Assembly: GCA_947496235.1 (NCBI GenBank) | Contig: CANMCE010000012.1 | Span: 37,518 to 101,517 of the forward strand | Length of the DNA: 64,000 nt | DNA from: an uncultured Glaciecola sp. | Lineage (GTDB): Bacteria; Pseudomonadota; Gammaproteobacteria; Enterobacterales; Alteromonadaceae | Direction of reading: 5' to 3' | Part shown: positions 54,615-63,119 of the stretch, piece by piece | How the letters are laid out: the number at the start of each line of letters is the position of its first letter | How positions within the stretch are numbered: position 1 is the stretch's first letter | Notes under the pieces: generated by a model | Told to the model about the DNA's origin: nothing | The model's database searches: none | Seen by the model: only the letters and a program-made list of their open reading frames with translations | Made by a program: the position numbers and the translations under genes

Positions 54615-55907
54615 ATGCAACCATCACAAATAGTAGAAGAACAAAAGGTGAATTTATTACTGCCTATGGTATTGGCTGGTAGTATGTTTTTTATATTGGG
54701 CTGTGTAACTTGGTTAAATGGCTCGATTACGCCCCATTTGCAGCAAATGTTAGATCTAACTCCGTTGACTGCTGGGTTAATAATCTCATCTTTTTATATT
54801 TCAGTAACGGTTGCAGGTATTCCATCAGCTTATTTGATTCGAAAAATTGGCTATAAAAACGGTATGGCGGGTGGCTGCACTGTCATGGCGCTTGCTGCAC
54901 TCTTGTATATTCCTGCAGCAAAAATGCAAAGGATTGAAATATTTTTAATTGCACAGTTTGTCATGGGAATAGGTCAGACCATTTTGCAAACGGCAGTCAA
55001 CCCTTATGTCGTCAAAATGGGATCTGAAGATTCTGCCGCTGTGCGTGTTTGCATCATGGGGCTATTAAACAAGTTTGCCGGCGTTGTAATTCCTTTGGTT
55101 TTCGCTAGCGTAGTGGTCAGTGGATTAGTGGGAGAGGCTGAAGTCTTATCTCAAGCGCAGAAAGATGCTATGGCTGACAGTTTAATCATTCCTTACATGA
55201 TGATGGCTGGACTCATTTTTCTGTTTGCATTATTTGCGCGTTTTTCTTCCTTGCCAGACTTGGTGTTTGAAGACGATGCAGGTGAGCAAGGTGAATTGAA
55301 AGAAGTATTAAAATACCCACAGTTGGTGTTGGGGGTTTTAGCAATCGGTCTTTATGTAGCAGTTGAGGTTATTGCTGCTGATACTATAGGTTCATATGCC
55401 TTGTACTTGGGCATTGCTAACTATTCTATGATGACCTCTTATACCATGGGATGTATGTTAATTGGCTACGCTATCGGCATAGGGCTCATTCCTCGTTACA
55501 TGAGTCAACAGTCAGCCCTGGTAATGTCTGCTGTGTCTGGTGTCGTTGTTGTATTGGCTGTAGTGTTTGGGAATAACGAGTCTTTTGTTATTTCTAATTT
55601 ATTGCTACAGCCGTTTGGCGGTCCATTACTACCCGATCCTCTGTTATGTATTGCGTTTTTAGGCTTTGCTAATGCAATGGTTTGGCCGGCAGTTTGGCCT
55701 TTAGCTTTATCTGGTTTAGGTCGTTTAACCAGCTTGGGATCTGGCTTGTTAATAATGGGTATTGCTGGCGGAGCTTTAGGTCCGGTTCTACTAAATTTAG
55801 CAAATATGGCAGGTTTAGGCGCTCAAGGTGCCTATATGGTCATGATTCCATGTTACTTGTATATTCTTTTCTATGCGCTGAAGGGGCATAAACTGCGTCA
55901 GTGGTAA
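54615..55907 (+). CDS. nagP: N-acetylglucosamine permease, FucP-type MFS
   Basis: 430 residues with about 12 membrane segments, of the fucose permease branch of the major facilitator superfamily. The opening LPMVLAGSMFFILGCVTWLNG and FVMGIGQTILQTAVNPYV are typical of NagP. It imports GlcNAc by proton symport. Strong NagR-type operator upstream; terminator directly downstream. With no intact kinase here, import relies on a GlcNAc kinase elsewhere in the genome. Confidence 0.9.
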   Translation: MQPSQIVEEQKVNLLLPMVLAGSMFFILGCVTWLNGSITPHLQQMLDLTPLTAGLIISSFYISVTVAGIPSAYLIRKIGYKNGMAGGCTVMALAALLYIPAAKMQRIEIFLIAQFVMGIGQTILQTAVNPYVVKMGSEDSAAVRVCIMGLLNKFAGVVIPLVFASVVVSGLVGEAEVLSQAQKDAMADSLIIPYMMMAGLIFLFALFARFSSLPDLVFEDDAGEQGELKEVLKYPQLVLGVLAIGLYVAVEVIAADTIGSYALYLGIANYSMMTSYTMGCMLIGYAIGIGLIPRYMSQQSALVMSAVSGVVVVLAVVFGNNESFVISNLLLQPFGGPLLPDPLLCIAFLGFANAMVWPAVWPLALSGLGRLTSLGSGLLIMGIAGGALGPVLLNLANMAGLGAQGAYMVMIPCYLYILFYALKGHKLRQW

Positions 55908-55912
55908 TCTTC

Positions 55913-55948
55913 AGTGGCAATCCAGTTTCGCTGGATTGCCACTTCTTT
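55913..55948. terminator. Terminator after nagP
   Basis: AGTGGCAATCCAG and CTGGATTGCCACT form a perfect 13-bp stem over a five-base loop, six bases past the nagP stop and followed by TCTTTAA. Confidence 0.85.
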
Positions 55949-55970
55949 AATGAACAAAGATAAACACGGT

Positions 55971-56180
55971 CTAGACCAATAGGTTATTATGGGGTTGGAA
56001 ATTTAACCCACAGCGACGGATGAAATCTGTCACATTATGGATTTCTGCTTGATATGCAGCCTTATTAATCGGCTTAAGTTGTTGCGCCTCTGGAAATACA
56101 CCATGACCTGCCAATAAACATGCCCAAGATTTTGGCTGGTAACTGCCGGTGAGCTTGTTTTTATTTGGTAATGGAATAGG
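55971..56180 (-). pseudogene. Possible C-terminal remnant of a tryptophan-halogenase-like protein
   Basis: Seventy codons are open in frame directly after the PH-domain stop, ending at TAG 55971-55973. The readable part LTGSYQPKSWACLLAGHGVF followed by PEAQQ resembles the end of flavin-dependent tryptophan halogenases, where a SWxxxxxGxGxxP block precedes a last helix and a final Pro-x-His. Such genes commonly accompany nag genes in Alteromonadales. No FAD-binding GxGxxG region is present anywhere near, so at most the C-terminus survives. It could also be chance coding-like sequence. Confidence 0.4.
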
Positions 56181-56729
56181 TTAATTTTTCTTTGCAGCTA
56201 ACATTTCCGCCAACATAGCTTCAATCCGCTTGACACTATCTTTTAGTTCAGCCAAATCTGAAGTTCCATCCTCAACAGATGCTTCTGAATATTGCTTTGC
56301 TTTTGGTGAAATTGTCATATTGTCTTTTTGCTGTAGGATAGCTTCTCGAAACTCAGCAGCTCCATTAATTCCCGTTAGACTTACAAGAGCTCCTGGTCCA
56401 GATTGACCCGCAGTTTCAAAACTTAGCGCATAAAGATCGAAGATTCGCATAATGGGTCCTTGACTCATTGCAACATCGGTTATTTTTTCTAATGGGATAG
56501 ATTTTTCTACTTTGAAGAATATCCCACGTTTAACCACCAACTTCCTTTCAAGAAGGGTGGCAGACATTGCTTTCAAAGAGCGAGAACAAAAAAACAAAAC
56601 CAATGGAATTGAAATAATAAGCAAAGGAATACCGAAAAGCGTTATGGAAGATATGATTATCCAATTGATTAACCAATAAGTTTTGACCTTTGGATTAAAG
56701 CTTGCTTGTTGAAGAATTCGTTCAGACAT
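56181..56729 (-). CDS. PH-domain (bPH2/YdbS-like) membrane protein
   Basis: 182 residues. Two adjacent hydrophobic segments at about 20-50 are followed by a bacterial PH-like domain (ERKLVVKRGIFFKVEKSIPL, DVAMSQGPIMRIFDLYALSF, about 60-130). A C-terminal amphipathic or coiled helix (ELKDSVKRIEAMLAEMLA) follows. GGGAG precedes the ATG. Related proteins are small membrane proteins of unclear role, often in pairs; no pair is seen here. The stop is followed in frame by the fragment listed above. Confidence 0.83.
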   Translation of the reverse strand: MSERILQQASFNPKVKTYWLINWIIISSITLFGIPLLIISIPLVLFFCSRSLKAMSATLLERKLVVKRGIFFKVEKSIPLEKITDVAMSQGPIMRIFDLYALSFETAGQSGPGALVSLTGINGAAEFREAILQQKDNMTISPKAKQYSEASVEDGTSDLAELKDSVKRIEAMLAEMLAAKKN

Positions 56730-56896
56730 AATATTAACTCCCTTTACTTTATTCGCCGGTATTCATACCATGATTTTAAAGCATAGCTCAACTTTTTATA
56801 TATTTAAGGCTTTTTACTACGGATGCTGGGGAAAAAAATGATCGTTAAATTTTTGCGTGCCTATAAACTAACTACAATCAAAATACGGACAACATA

Positions 56897-57709
56897 ATGA
56901 AAGTATTAGCATTTTTAATGCTGCAAACAGTATTATTTCCACAGCAAGAGGATATTTCTCTGGAAGTGATTAAAGGCGAGACTCCACAACCTTGGGCCTT
57001 TATCGCGCCTCATGAAAATGAAAATATTGCAAACCAGTATGTTGCTGAAAAAATCAAGAAACACGGCGGGACATTTGTCATTCTGCAGCAATTTGGAAAT
57101 CGTTTAATCCAATTAGAAGTAGAAGGTAATAAGGTGATGGTTGATCCCAACCGTATTTTTACCGCAAAAGGCAGAAGTGATACTTTGCAGAAACTCAATG
57201 CTGAGTTGATGTCTAATCCCAGCGTTTATGAAGCAGCCATTAACAAAACTGAAAGTTTAGCTGACTTTATATTCAATACCATGGGGACACAGGCGGCAGA
57301 TATTTGGATAGCCATACACAACAATACTAATGGTTATGATAATGATGGCAAAAATGGACGAGGGACGATTTCAATTAAACGATATCAGAAAAAACTAGAC
57401 GCTGGCGTCAATTACTTAATAAAAGTACATGACGCTGATATAGATGAAGATGACTTGTTCTTTCTAACCGATCCAAAAGATTTTGTTCATACTTCAAAAG
57501 CTAAGTGGAACGTGGTTCTTCAAAATCCAAAAGTAGCTACAGATCCAAGCGAAGATGATGGTTCATTATCTGTATTGGCGGAAATGCAAGGCAAGCGCTA
57601 CATCAACATTGAGGCTGAACGCAGTGACGATGGCTTTGGTGAAGATCATTTAGAACAACAAAAAGCCATGGTCGATTTGATATTTTCAATATTGACTACT
57701 GAAGAATAG
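56897..57709 (+). CDS. Exported protein of unknown family with APHENE and HNNTNG motifs
   Basis: 270 residues, unrecognised. A short hydrophobic N-terminus (VLAFLMLQTVLF) may be a signal peptide. Conspicuous motifs are IAPHENENIANQYVAE (about 36-51), MVDPNRIFTAKGRSD (about 80-95), WIAIHNNTNGYDNDG (about 137-151) and NIEAERSDDGFG near the end. The PHENE, HNN and EAE groups look like metal-site residues of a zinc amidohydrolase, a reading that is only inference. It is convergent with an AmpD-like amidase gene and shares its terminator. No reliable ribosome binding site precedes the ATG. Confidence 0.7.
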   Translation: MKVLAFLMLQTVLFPQQEDISLEVIKGETPQPWAFIAPHENENIANQYVAEKIKKHGGTFVILQQFGNRLIQLEVEGNKVMVDPNRIFTAKGRSDTLQKLNAELMSNPSVYEAAINKTESLADFIFNTMGTQAADIWIAIHNNTNGYDNDGKNGRGTISIKRYQKKLDAGVNYLIKVHDADIDEDDLFFLTDPKDFVHTSKAKWNVVLQNPKVATDPSEDDGSLSVLAEMQGKRYINIEAERSDDGFGEDHLEQQKAMVDLIFSILTTEE

Positions 57710-57728
57710 GCTGAAAAAGCCTATTTTT
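57705..57728. terminator. Shared terminator containing both stop codons
   Basis: AATAGGCT and AGCCTATT form an 8-bp stem with a five-base loop, followed by TTT. The left arm holds the TAG of the plus-strand gene and the right arm the stop of the minus-strand amidase, so the two convergent genes end in the two arms of one hairpin. Confidence 0.72.
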
Positions 57729-58389
57729 CTGGATTTGGAATAGGCTTTAGTTTTAATCCAGCTAATCCATTTCTTATCTGCCGCATATTACCATCACCCA
57801 CATCAGTTTTATGAGTGAGATAGTTGGGATCGGTCTCTTTCCATAATTCATGACCAATAAACTGTTGGTATTCATGATGGCCAATCACATAGTCAATATC
57901 ATGTTTAGCAGCAAGGTATTGTATCAATTGAATGTTCGCGTCTATTTGCTCTTTAGTTAGAGGCAAGGCGTTACCATCAGCTATATTTTCAATGCCGATA
58001 GCTGTGTAGTTTAGGCCAATAACATGTCTAGCGAAGGTGTCTGTCGGCATCAACTGATATATAGTTCCATCTCGGTCCACTAAAAAATGGGCTGATACAT
58101 TAAGTGCACTGGCGCCGCTTATGCCCTTGCGAAAAGAGGCAAGTTGGGTTGGATTAAATACATCAAACGTTTTATCTAAAGTAGGTACTACCGTCCAGTG
58201 AACCACTACCATTTTAGGATCAATTTTAGCGTCGTTTTGAATAATCCCGTGGCGTTCTTTTAGATATTGAACCGATAATGCTTCTCGCTCGTCGTCAAAG
58301 CTAATGGGTTTTTGGATGATGTTGATGTTTTGTTTGCTAGTGCAACCAACGAGAGCAATTAACATGACTAAAGTGGCAATAATTCGCAT
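57721..58389 (-). CDS. AmpD-like N-acetylmuramoyl-L-alanine amidase, lipoprotein
   Basis: 222 residues from the ATG at 58389. A TTG eight codons upstream is the alternative, but the signal sequence begins at 58389. The lipobox LIALVGC anchors it in a membrane. The Amidase_2 domain has MVVVHWTVVPT with the first His, SAHFLVDRDGTIYQLMPTD, ARHVIGLNYTAIGIEN and the later VIGHHEYQ, matching the zinc site. It cuts the amide between muramic acid and the peptide stem. It differs from cytosolic AmpD by its lipid anchor, resembling AmiD. Confidence 0.88.
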   Translation of the reverse strand: MRIIATLVMLIALVGCTSKQNINIIQKPISFDDEREALSVQYLKERHGIIQNDAKIDPKMVVVHWTVVPTLDKTFDVFNPTQLASFRKGISGASALNVSAHFLVDRDGTIYQLMPTDTFARHVIGLNYTAIGIENIADGNALPLTKEQIDANIQLIQYLAAKHDIDYVIGHHEYQQFIGHELWKETDPNYLTHKTDVGDGNMRQIRNGLAGLKLKPIPNPEK

Positions 58390-58737
58390 TATTTGTTCCG
58401 ATAACCTATACAAAATTAATAAGTTAGCCTAACACAGATTGAAGTAGTTGTGTGACCTTCACCCTATGTAAACTTTATGGTGATTGTTCTGTGTCATTAG
58501 GGTTAACCAAAGAAATCTTCATAGGCATTCTGTTTAAGAATACGGCCATCATCAACTACCTATTTTAATTAAAAGTATTAACATGAGATTTGTTTCTTAA
58601 ATCGCCAAAATTGATATGTAAATTAATCAACGTTTAAGAAGCAACATATTCAGGAAAAACAAACCAATTAATGAAATTTTGCGTACTCTAAACAGGTCAA
58701 ATTTATTGAAATAATAACGATATAACACGGAGACTAG
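58390..58737. other. Gap between amidase and OYE genes
   Basis: No gene or hairpin recognised. It is the divergent promoter region for the two genes; AT-rich blocks upstream of 58700 probably include the OYE promoter, but I cannot fix the -35 and -10 boxes. Confidence 0.4.
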
Positions 58738-59832
58738 ATGTCTGATTCACCTCTTTTTTCAAAAATAACATGGGCTGGAAATGAGCTCTCAAATCGTATG
58801 GTACTTGCTCCGTTAACACGAGGGCGAGCAGGATCCGATCGCATACCTACCGATATAATGGGGGACTATTACGAACAGCGAGCTTCAGGTGGACTTCTCA
58901 TTTCTGAGGGCACGGGAATTTCCCCAGAAGGTAATGGTTGGGTGGATGCGCCGGGAATTTACACCAAAGAAATGGTGGAAGGCTGGCGCAAAATCACAGA
59001 TCGCGTGCATAATGCAGGAAGTAAAATAGTTCTTCAGCTTTGGCATACCGGCAGAGCCTCCCATAGCGATTTTCATAACGGCGAACTATCACTGGCACCT
59101 TCTGCAGTTGGTATTAGTGATGGAAGCAGCAGCCACACACCTAATGGTAAAAAGCCTTTTGAAACGCCTAGAGCAATGACGATAGAAGATATCAAAAGCA
59201 CCATTGAGGATTACCGCACAGCAGCGGCTAATGCGAAAGACGCTGGATTTGATGGCGTTGAAGTGCATGCTGCAAATGGTTATCTAATCAATCAGTTTCT
59301 GGATAGTAGAAGTAATCAACGCGATGATGAATATGGCGGTAGTATCGAAAATCGTTATCGTTTTCTAGCCGAAGTCATTCAGGCAATCCGAACTGTTTGG
59401 CCCGCTGAAAATATCGGCGTCAGGTTATCGCCGAATGGGGTTTTCAACGACATGGGCGCTGATGATTACAAAGAAACCTTTATTTATGTAGCAACCAAAC
59501 TAAATGAATTAAACATTGGGTATTTGCATGTTATGGATGGTTTAGCTTTTGGTTTCCACGAACGCGGCGAACCCATGACGTTAAAAGATTTTCGTCACGT
59601 TTTTAAGAACCTTCTAATGGGTAATTGTGGTTACGATAAAGAGACCGCAGAAAAACGTATTAGCGACGGAGATGCCGACCTTATTGCTTTTGGTCGCCCC
59701 TGGATAACTAATCCAGATCTTCCTGTTAGATTTAAGAACGACTATCCATTAACAGACTTTGATGACGCTAGTTATTGGTATAGCAAGGGACCAGAAGGTT
59801 ATTCTGATTACCCTAAGTATGAAGAAAGTTAA
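58738..59832 (+). CDS. nemA: Old Yellow Enzyme family alkene reductase
   Basis: 364 residues, FMN-dependent TIM barrel. Hallmarks: NRMVLAPLTRGRA with the FMN contacts, LQLWHTGRASH with the substrate loop, the DGVEVHAANGYLINQFLDS active-site stretch with the His/Asn pair, and FGRPWITNPDLP near the end. NemA-type enzymes reduce activated alkenes and nitro compounds with NADPH. GGAGA precedes the ATG. No NemR-like regulator is next to it. Confidence 0.92.
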   Translation: MSDSPLFSKITWAGNELSNRMVLAPLTRGRAGSDRIPTDIMGDYYEQRASGGLLISEGTGISPEGNGWVDAPGIYTKEMVEGWRKITDRVHNAGSKIVLQLWHTGRASHSDFHNGELSLAPSAVGISDGSSSHTPNGKKPFETPRAMTIEDIKSTIEDYRTAAANAKDAGFDGVEVHAANGYLINQFLDSRSNQRDDEYGGSIENRYRFLAEVIQAIRTVWPAENIGVRLSPNGVFNDMGADDYKETFIYVATKLNELNIGYLHVMDGLAFGFHERGEPMTLKDFRHVFKNLLMGNCGYDKETAEKRISDGDADLIAFGRPWITNPDLPVRFKNDYPLTDFDDASYWYSKGPEGYSDYPKYEES

Positions 59833-59860
59833 TTAACTTTTTGCACTGGATGAAAACTAA

Positions 59861-59886
59861 ATGGAGCTGAAGAAATTCAGCTCCAT
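59861..59886. terminator. Bidirectional terminator between nemA and DUF819 gene
   Basis: ATGGAGCTGAA and TTCAGCTCCAT form a perfect 11-bp stem on a GAAA tetraloop, 28 bases after the nemA stop and 7 bases from the convergent gene's stop. Confidence 0.82.
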
Positions 59887-59892
59887 GCATTT

Positions 59893-61056
59893 CTAATTTG
59901 CTATTACAGATAGCACTTTACCGACCAAAAGTCCGCCTCCCGTACCCACCACATAACCAAGTAATGCCATTAAAACACCCACCGGAATAAGGGCTCTGGA
60001 GTAAGCAGCAGCTAAAATTGGCGCCGAAGCTACACCACCAATATTGGCCAGTGAAGCCACACCACAAGTGAATAGATCGAATTTGAAAAGCTTGGCAAAT
60101 ATCAGCATCAAAATACCGTGAACTGCCAAGATTAATAACCCGGTAATGATATACACTGGAGCGGCGATTAATTCGGCAAAATCCGCTCTGGATGCGATTA
60201 AACCTACAATTAAATACAACATAAGGTTGGACAACTCAGTCGATCCAAATAATCTACTCATAGGGGTTAATGCCGCTAATACACCGATAACAGTGACAAT
60301 CAATACAGTCCATGCAGTGGTGGTAAAAAAGGCGCTAGTTGGAAGAATTGAAGCAAGTGATTGACAGCCGATGGATACTAACAAGGAGATAGCAAGTAAG
60401 AATAATAACCCCGTACTTGCATCGCCTTTTATTTCTGCAGCATTTTGTTCCAACTTTGCACCAACACGTTCTAACAAGGAACTGTCAGCACCACTCCAAT
60501 TATTAAATCTTTTTGCAAAGGGAACTAAGGCTAACAACAACATAACCCAAAGGGCATAATCGATGGAATCAATTAGCATGGTATAACCCATACTGGAATC
60601 CGGCACGTTTAGGGCCACTTGAATTGCTGCCATATTTCCAGTGCCACCCATCCAACTCCCGCACAAAGCGGCCAGTGTTTTCCATGCATCTGGCAATAAC
60701 CAAGTTTGCATTACGGCAAATGCAATCACGAAGGCTATACCAATACTTATGGATGCAGCGAAAAATGCCATGATTAAGCGAGTACCTAGTAATTTTATTT
60801 GTCGCAGATCAGCTTTTAACAGCATTAAAAAGATCATAGCAGGCAATATGTTATTGCGGGTCGTTTTATAAGCCGCATTTATCTCTTCTGTTCGCTCCCA
60901 TATGCCAAAAGTTGAGCAAAGCATCACAATAAAATACAAAGCAACTATTGCCGGTAAATAAGTAAAAATTTTCCATCGGCTGCTTGTCTCTAGCAATTTT
61001 AAACTGCCTGCAATGCAGAGAATAACGGTTAGGTAGGGGATAGCACTGGTGATCAT
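59893..61056 (-). CDS. DUF819 family membrane protein
   Basis: 387 residues with about 11-12 membrane segments. The family (YjcL-like) is marked by the NNILPAMIFLMLLKADLRQI helix and GSWMGGTGNMAAIQVAL near residue 140, and by ANIGGVASAPILAAAYSRALIPVG at the end (read as ANIGGVASAPILAA and SRALIPVG). It is a predicted secondary transporter of unknown substrate. It stands alone, divergent from the agmatine deiminase gene, which could indicate a nitrogen compound, but nothing in the sequence shows this. Confidence 0.88.
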   Translation of the reverse strand: MITSAIPYLTVILCIAGSLKLLETSSRWKIFTYLPAIVALYFIVMLCSTFGIWERTEEINAAYKTTRNNILPAMIFLMLLKADLRQIKLLGTRLIMAFFAASISIGIAFVIAFAVMQTWLLPDAWKTLAALCGSWMGGTGNMAAIQVALNVPDSSMGYTMLIDSIDYALWVMLLLALVPFAKRFNNWSGADSSLLERVGAKLEQNAAEIKGDASTGLLFLLAISLLVSIGCQSLASILPTSAFFTTTAWTVLIVTVIGVLAALTPMSRLFGSTELSNLMLYLIVGLIASRADFAELIAAPVYIITGLLILAVHGILMLIFAKLFKFDLFTCGVASLANIGGVASAPILAAAYSRALIPVGVLMALLGYVVGTGGGLLVGKVLSVIAN

Positions 61057-61198
61057 AAAACAAATCCATTTTAACTTAGTGAATGACCTTATCAGTTCAG
61101 TTTTAAATGTAAATGCCTGATTTGCTACTTGCCAGCATATTGCAATCTGTTGTTATATAGTAAATCACAAGATACGAAGGTTTGCTCGGAGTTTAAAC

Positions 61199-62479
61199 AT
61201 GTTGAAAGCGTCAATTTTGATTGGTCTATTATTTCTTTATGGCGGTATTTTGAGCAATCTGCAAGCGCAAGAAATGCGTTTTAGTTATCCTCCGGAATGG
61301 TCTGAACAGTCTTCTGTGTGGATCGGCTGGCCGTTAAGAGTTGGTGAACCAGGATCTGAACTTGATAGTTTAGAACAAGGTCAGGCTTCTGTGCGTGCTC
61401 AGATGGTTAAACATCTGTCGACGGGGAGTAGGGTGAGCTTATTGGTGAGCTCAGAGGAGGCCAAAAATCAAGCCATAGACAGGCTTACAGCAGCACAGAT
61501 TGATTTGCATAAAGTCGATTTTTATATGTCGCCGGTGGAAGACGTTTTTGTACGAGACCTAGGTCCCAGATTTTTATCCAATGAAAAACAACTAAAAATC
61601 GCAGATATTCCCTGGAAGTGTTACGGCTATACTCGAGCGATTGCAGGCGATTATGTTGATGAGTGTCTTGCTAGAAAGGACAATGACAATAGTATGGCGC
61701 AACAAATGGGCCTTGAAATGATTAGTTCAAGCGCTTATGCCGAAGGCGGAGCATTAGAAGCTACCAGTACCTTATTAATGGGCTATCTGGATACTGCATT
61801 GTCACGTAATCCTAATATGACAAAAGCGCAAATTGAAGCCGATTATTTGAACATCTACGGTAAACAAAAGATGATCTGGCTTACGTCTTCTCCGGTGTCT
61901 GACCGACCAGGTTACAAAGCCGGAAACTTCTTTGGCTGGGGCGCTAACGGTCATGTTGACGAATATGCGCGTTTTGTGAATGAAAATACTGTGGTCATTG
62001 CGCAAATTGATGAGTCTGAATTGTCTCACGCATTAGCCAAAGACGACTTTGAAACGTTAAAAGAGAATTTAGCGGAGTTAAAATCGGCAACAGACATAAA
62101 TGGGAACCCGCTGAATATTATCGAAATGCCAGCCGCAGATCCTGCTATGTTTGGGTATCAAGCTCCACTCAATTTACCCTCCACACCTGAAGGGTGGACT
62201 GAACTATCTGGTCTAACACCTGATGATATAGTGACTTATGTACCTGCGGTTAGTTATATGAACTTTATTATTGCCAACGATAAAATTATTGTGCCTGAAT
62301 ATTGGGTCGAGGGCTTACCTGAAATAGTCAAACATGAAGATAAAAAGGCCGGTGAAATTCTGCAAAGTTTATTTCCTGATCGAGAAGTCGTTCGAATTAA
62401 TCCTTTACCGATCAATTGGTGGGGTGGTGGCATGCATTGTTCGACGCAACAGCAGCCGCTAGTTAAAGCCAATGAATAA
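61199..62479 (+). CDS. aguA: Agmatine deiminase, peptidylarginine-deiminase family, exported
   Basis: 426 residues. A signal peptide (ILIGLLFLYGGILSNLQAQ) precedes the pentein fold, which is unusual, as AguA is cytosolic in most bacteria. The pentein blocks are EWSEQSSVWIGWP, DVFVRDLGPRF, EGGALEATS, GHVDEYARF and the catalytic Cys in GGGMHCSTQQQP. It converts agmatine to N-carbamoylputrescine, or acts on peptidyl-arginine. GGAG lies eight bases ahead of the ATG. Its 3' end overlaps the convergent coiled-coil gene by 21 bases. Confidence 0.88.
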   Translation: MLKASILIGLLFLYGGILSNLQAQEMRFSYPPEWSEQSSVWIGWPLRVGEPGSELDSLEQGQASVRAQMVKHLSTGSRVSLLVSSEEAKNQAIDRLTAAQIDLHKVDFYMSPVEDVFVRDLGPRFLSNEKQLKIADIPWKCYGYTRAIAGDYVDECLARKDNDNSMAQQMGLEMISSSAYAEGGALEATSTLLMGYLDTALSRNPNMTKAQIEADYLNIYGKQKMIWLTSSPVSDRPGYKAGNFFGWGANGHVDEYARFVNENTVVIAQIDESELSHALAKDDFETLKENLAELKSATDINGNPLNIIEMPAADPAMFGYQAPLNLPSTPEGWTELSGLTPDDIVTYVPAVSYMNFIIANDKIIVPEYWVEGLPEIVKHEDKKAGEILQSLFPDREVVRINPLPINWWGGGMHCSTQQQPLVKANE

Positions 62480-63037
62480 AGATTTGTTTCTTAAATTAAA
62501 CGCTTCAAGTTGTTTCTTAAATTGCAGTATTTTATCCCCAGCATCTTTTCGTCTTTCACCTAGTGCTGAAATTTCGTTTTTCAGTATTTCTATCTTTTCA
62601 TTAAATACGGTTATTGAAGCTTCATATTCTTGAATTTTTTGAGTGTTTTCCTCAATTAGTTTATCGATTTCTTTGAGAAGTGCTTCATCAGTATCATCAG
62701 GCTTAGAACTATCATCGTTCATTCGTTCCCTTAAATGACTCCGCGCTATGCCGATTAAATCTAGCGTTTTTTGTTCTGTTGCTATTAAATCAAGCTTCGT
62801 TTGCTCTAAATTTTCAAATAATTCATTAATTAAAGATTTTAGTTCTAAAGCCTTAGAATCTAGTTCTAAATCCTCAGATTCTAGTTCTAAAAACTTAGAA
62901 TTTAGTTCTAAAAGCTTTAGAAGTTCATCGTTCATACTATAAAAAGCATCAGGACTATTTTCATTGGCGCTGATTGGTTGTATTAGAAGCAAAGTCAAAC
63001 CTAATAAAACAATGACCATTGAAGTAATTTTTTTCAT
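62459..63037 (-). CDS. Exported coiled-coil protein with heptad repeats
   Basis: 192 residues from the ATG at 63037 (a TTG six codons earlier is also open). A signal peptide (MVIVLLGLTLLLIQPISA) is followed by an almost wholly helical, charged protein: first four seven-residue repeats xLELxSx at about 38-65, then a long heptad-rich coil to the end. No enzymatic motif is visible. It overlaps the end of the agmatine deiminase gene. I do not recognise a family; a structural or envelope-spanning coil is a reasonable guess. Confidence 0.7.
   Translation of the reverse strand: MKKITSMVIVLLGLTLLLIQPISANENSPDAFYSMNDELLKLLELNSKFLELESEDLELDSKALELKSLINELFENLEQTKLDLIATEQKTLDLIGIARSHLRERMNDDSSKPDDTDEALLKEIDKLIEENTQKIQEYEASITVFNEKIEILKNEISALGERRKDAGDKILQFKKQLEAFNLRNKSLFIGFN
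62831..62914. repeat. Four tandem 21-bp repeats in the coiled-coil gene
   Basis: Units at 62831, 62852, 62873 and 62894 share the core TAGTTCTAA on the plus strand and TTAGAACTA on the coding strand. Each encodes seven residues of the pattern xLELxSx. Units differ mainly in the charged positions, and length variation by slippage in whole heptads would keep the frame. Confidence 0.85.
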
Positions 63038-63119
63038 TTGCTGCCACTTCTCCAAAAACTTTCTCTCATAATAAATTTGATGAGTTATTTATCACATTCT
63101 TAATTAATTCATTAACTAT

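Noticed and set aside
55968..55977. GGTCTAGACC palindrome
   Set aside because: Only 10 bp, located after the nagP terminator and over a stop codon, with no promoter nearby.
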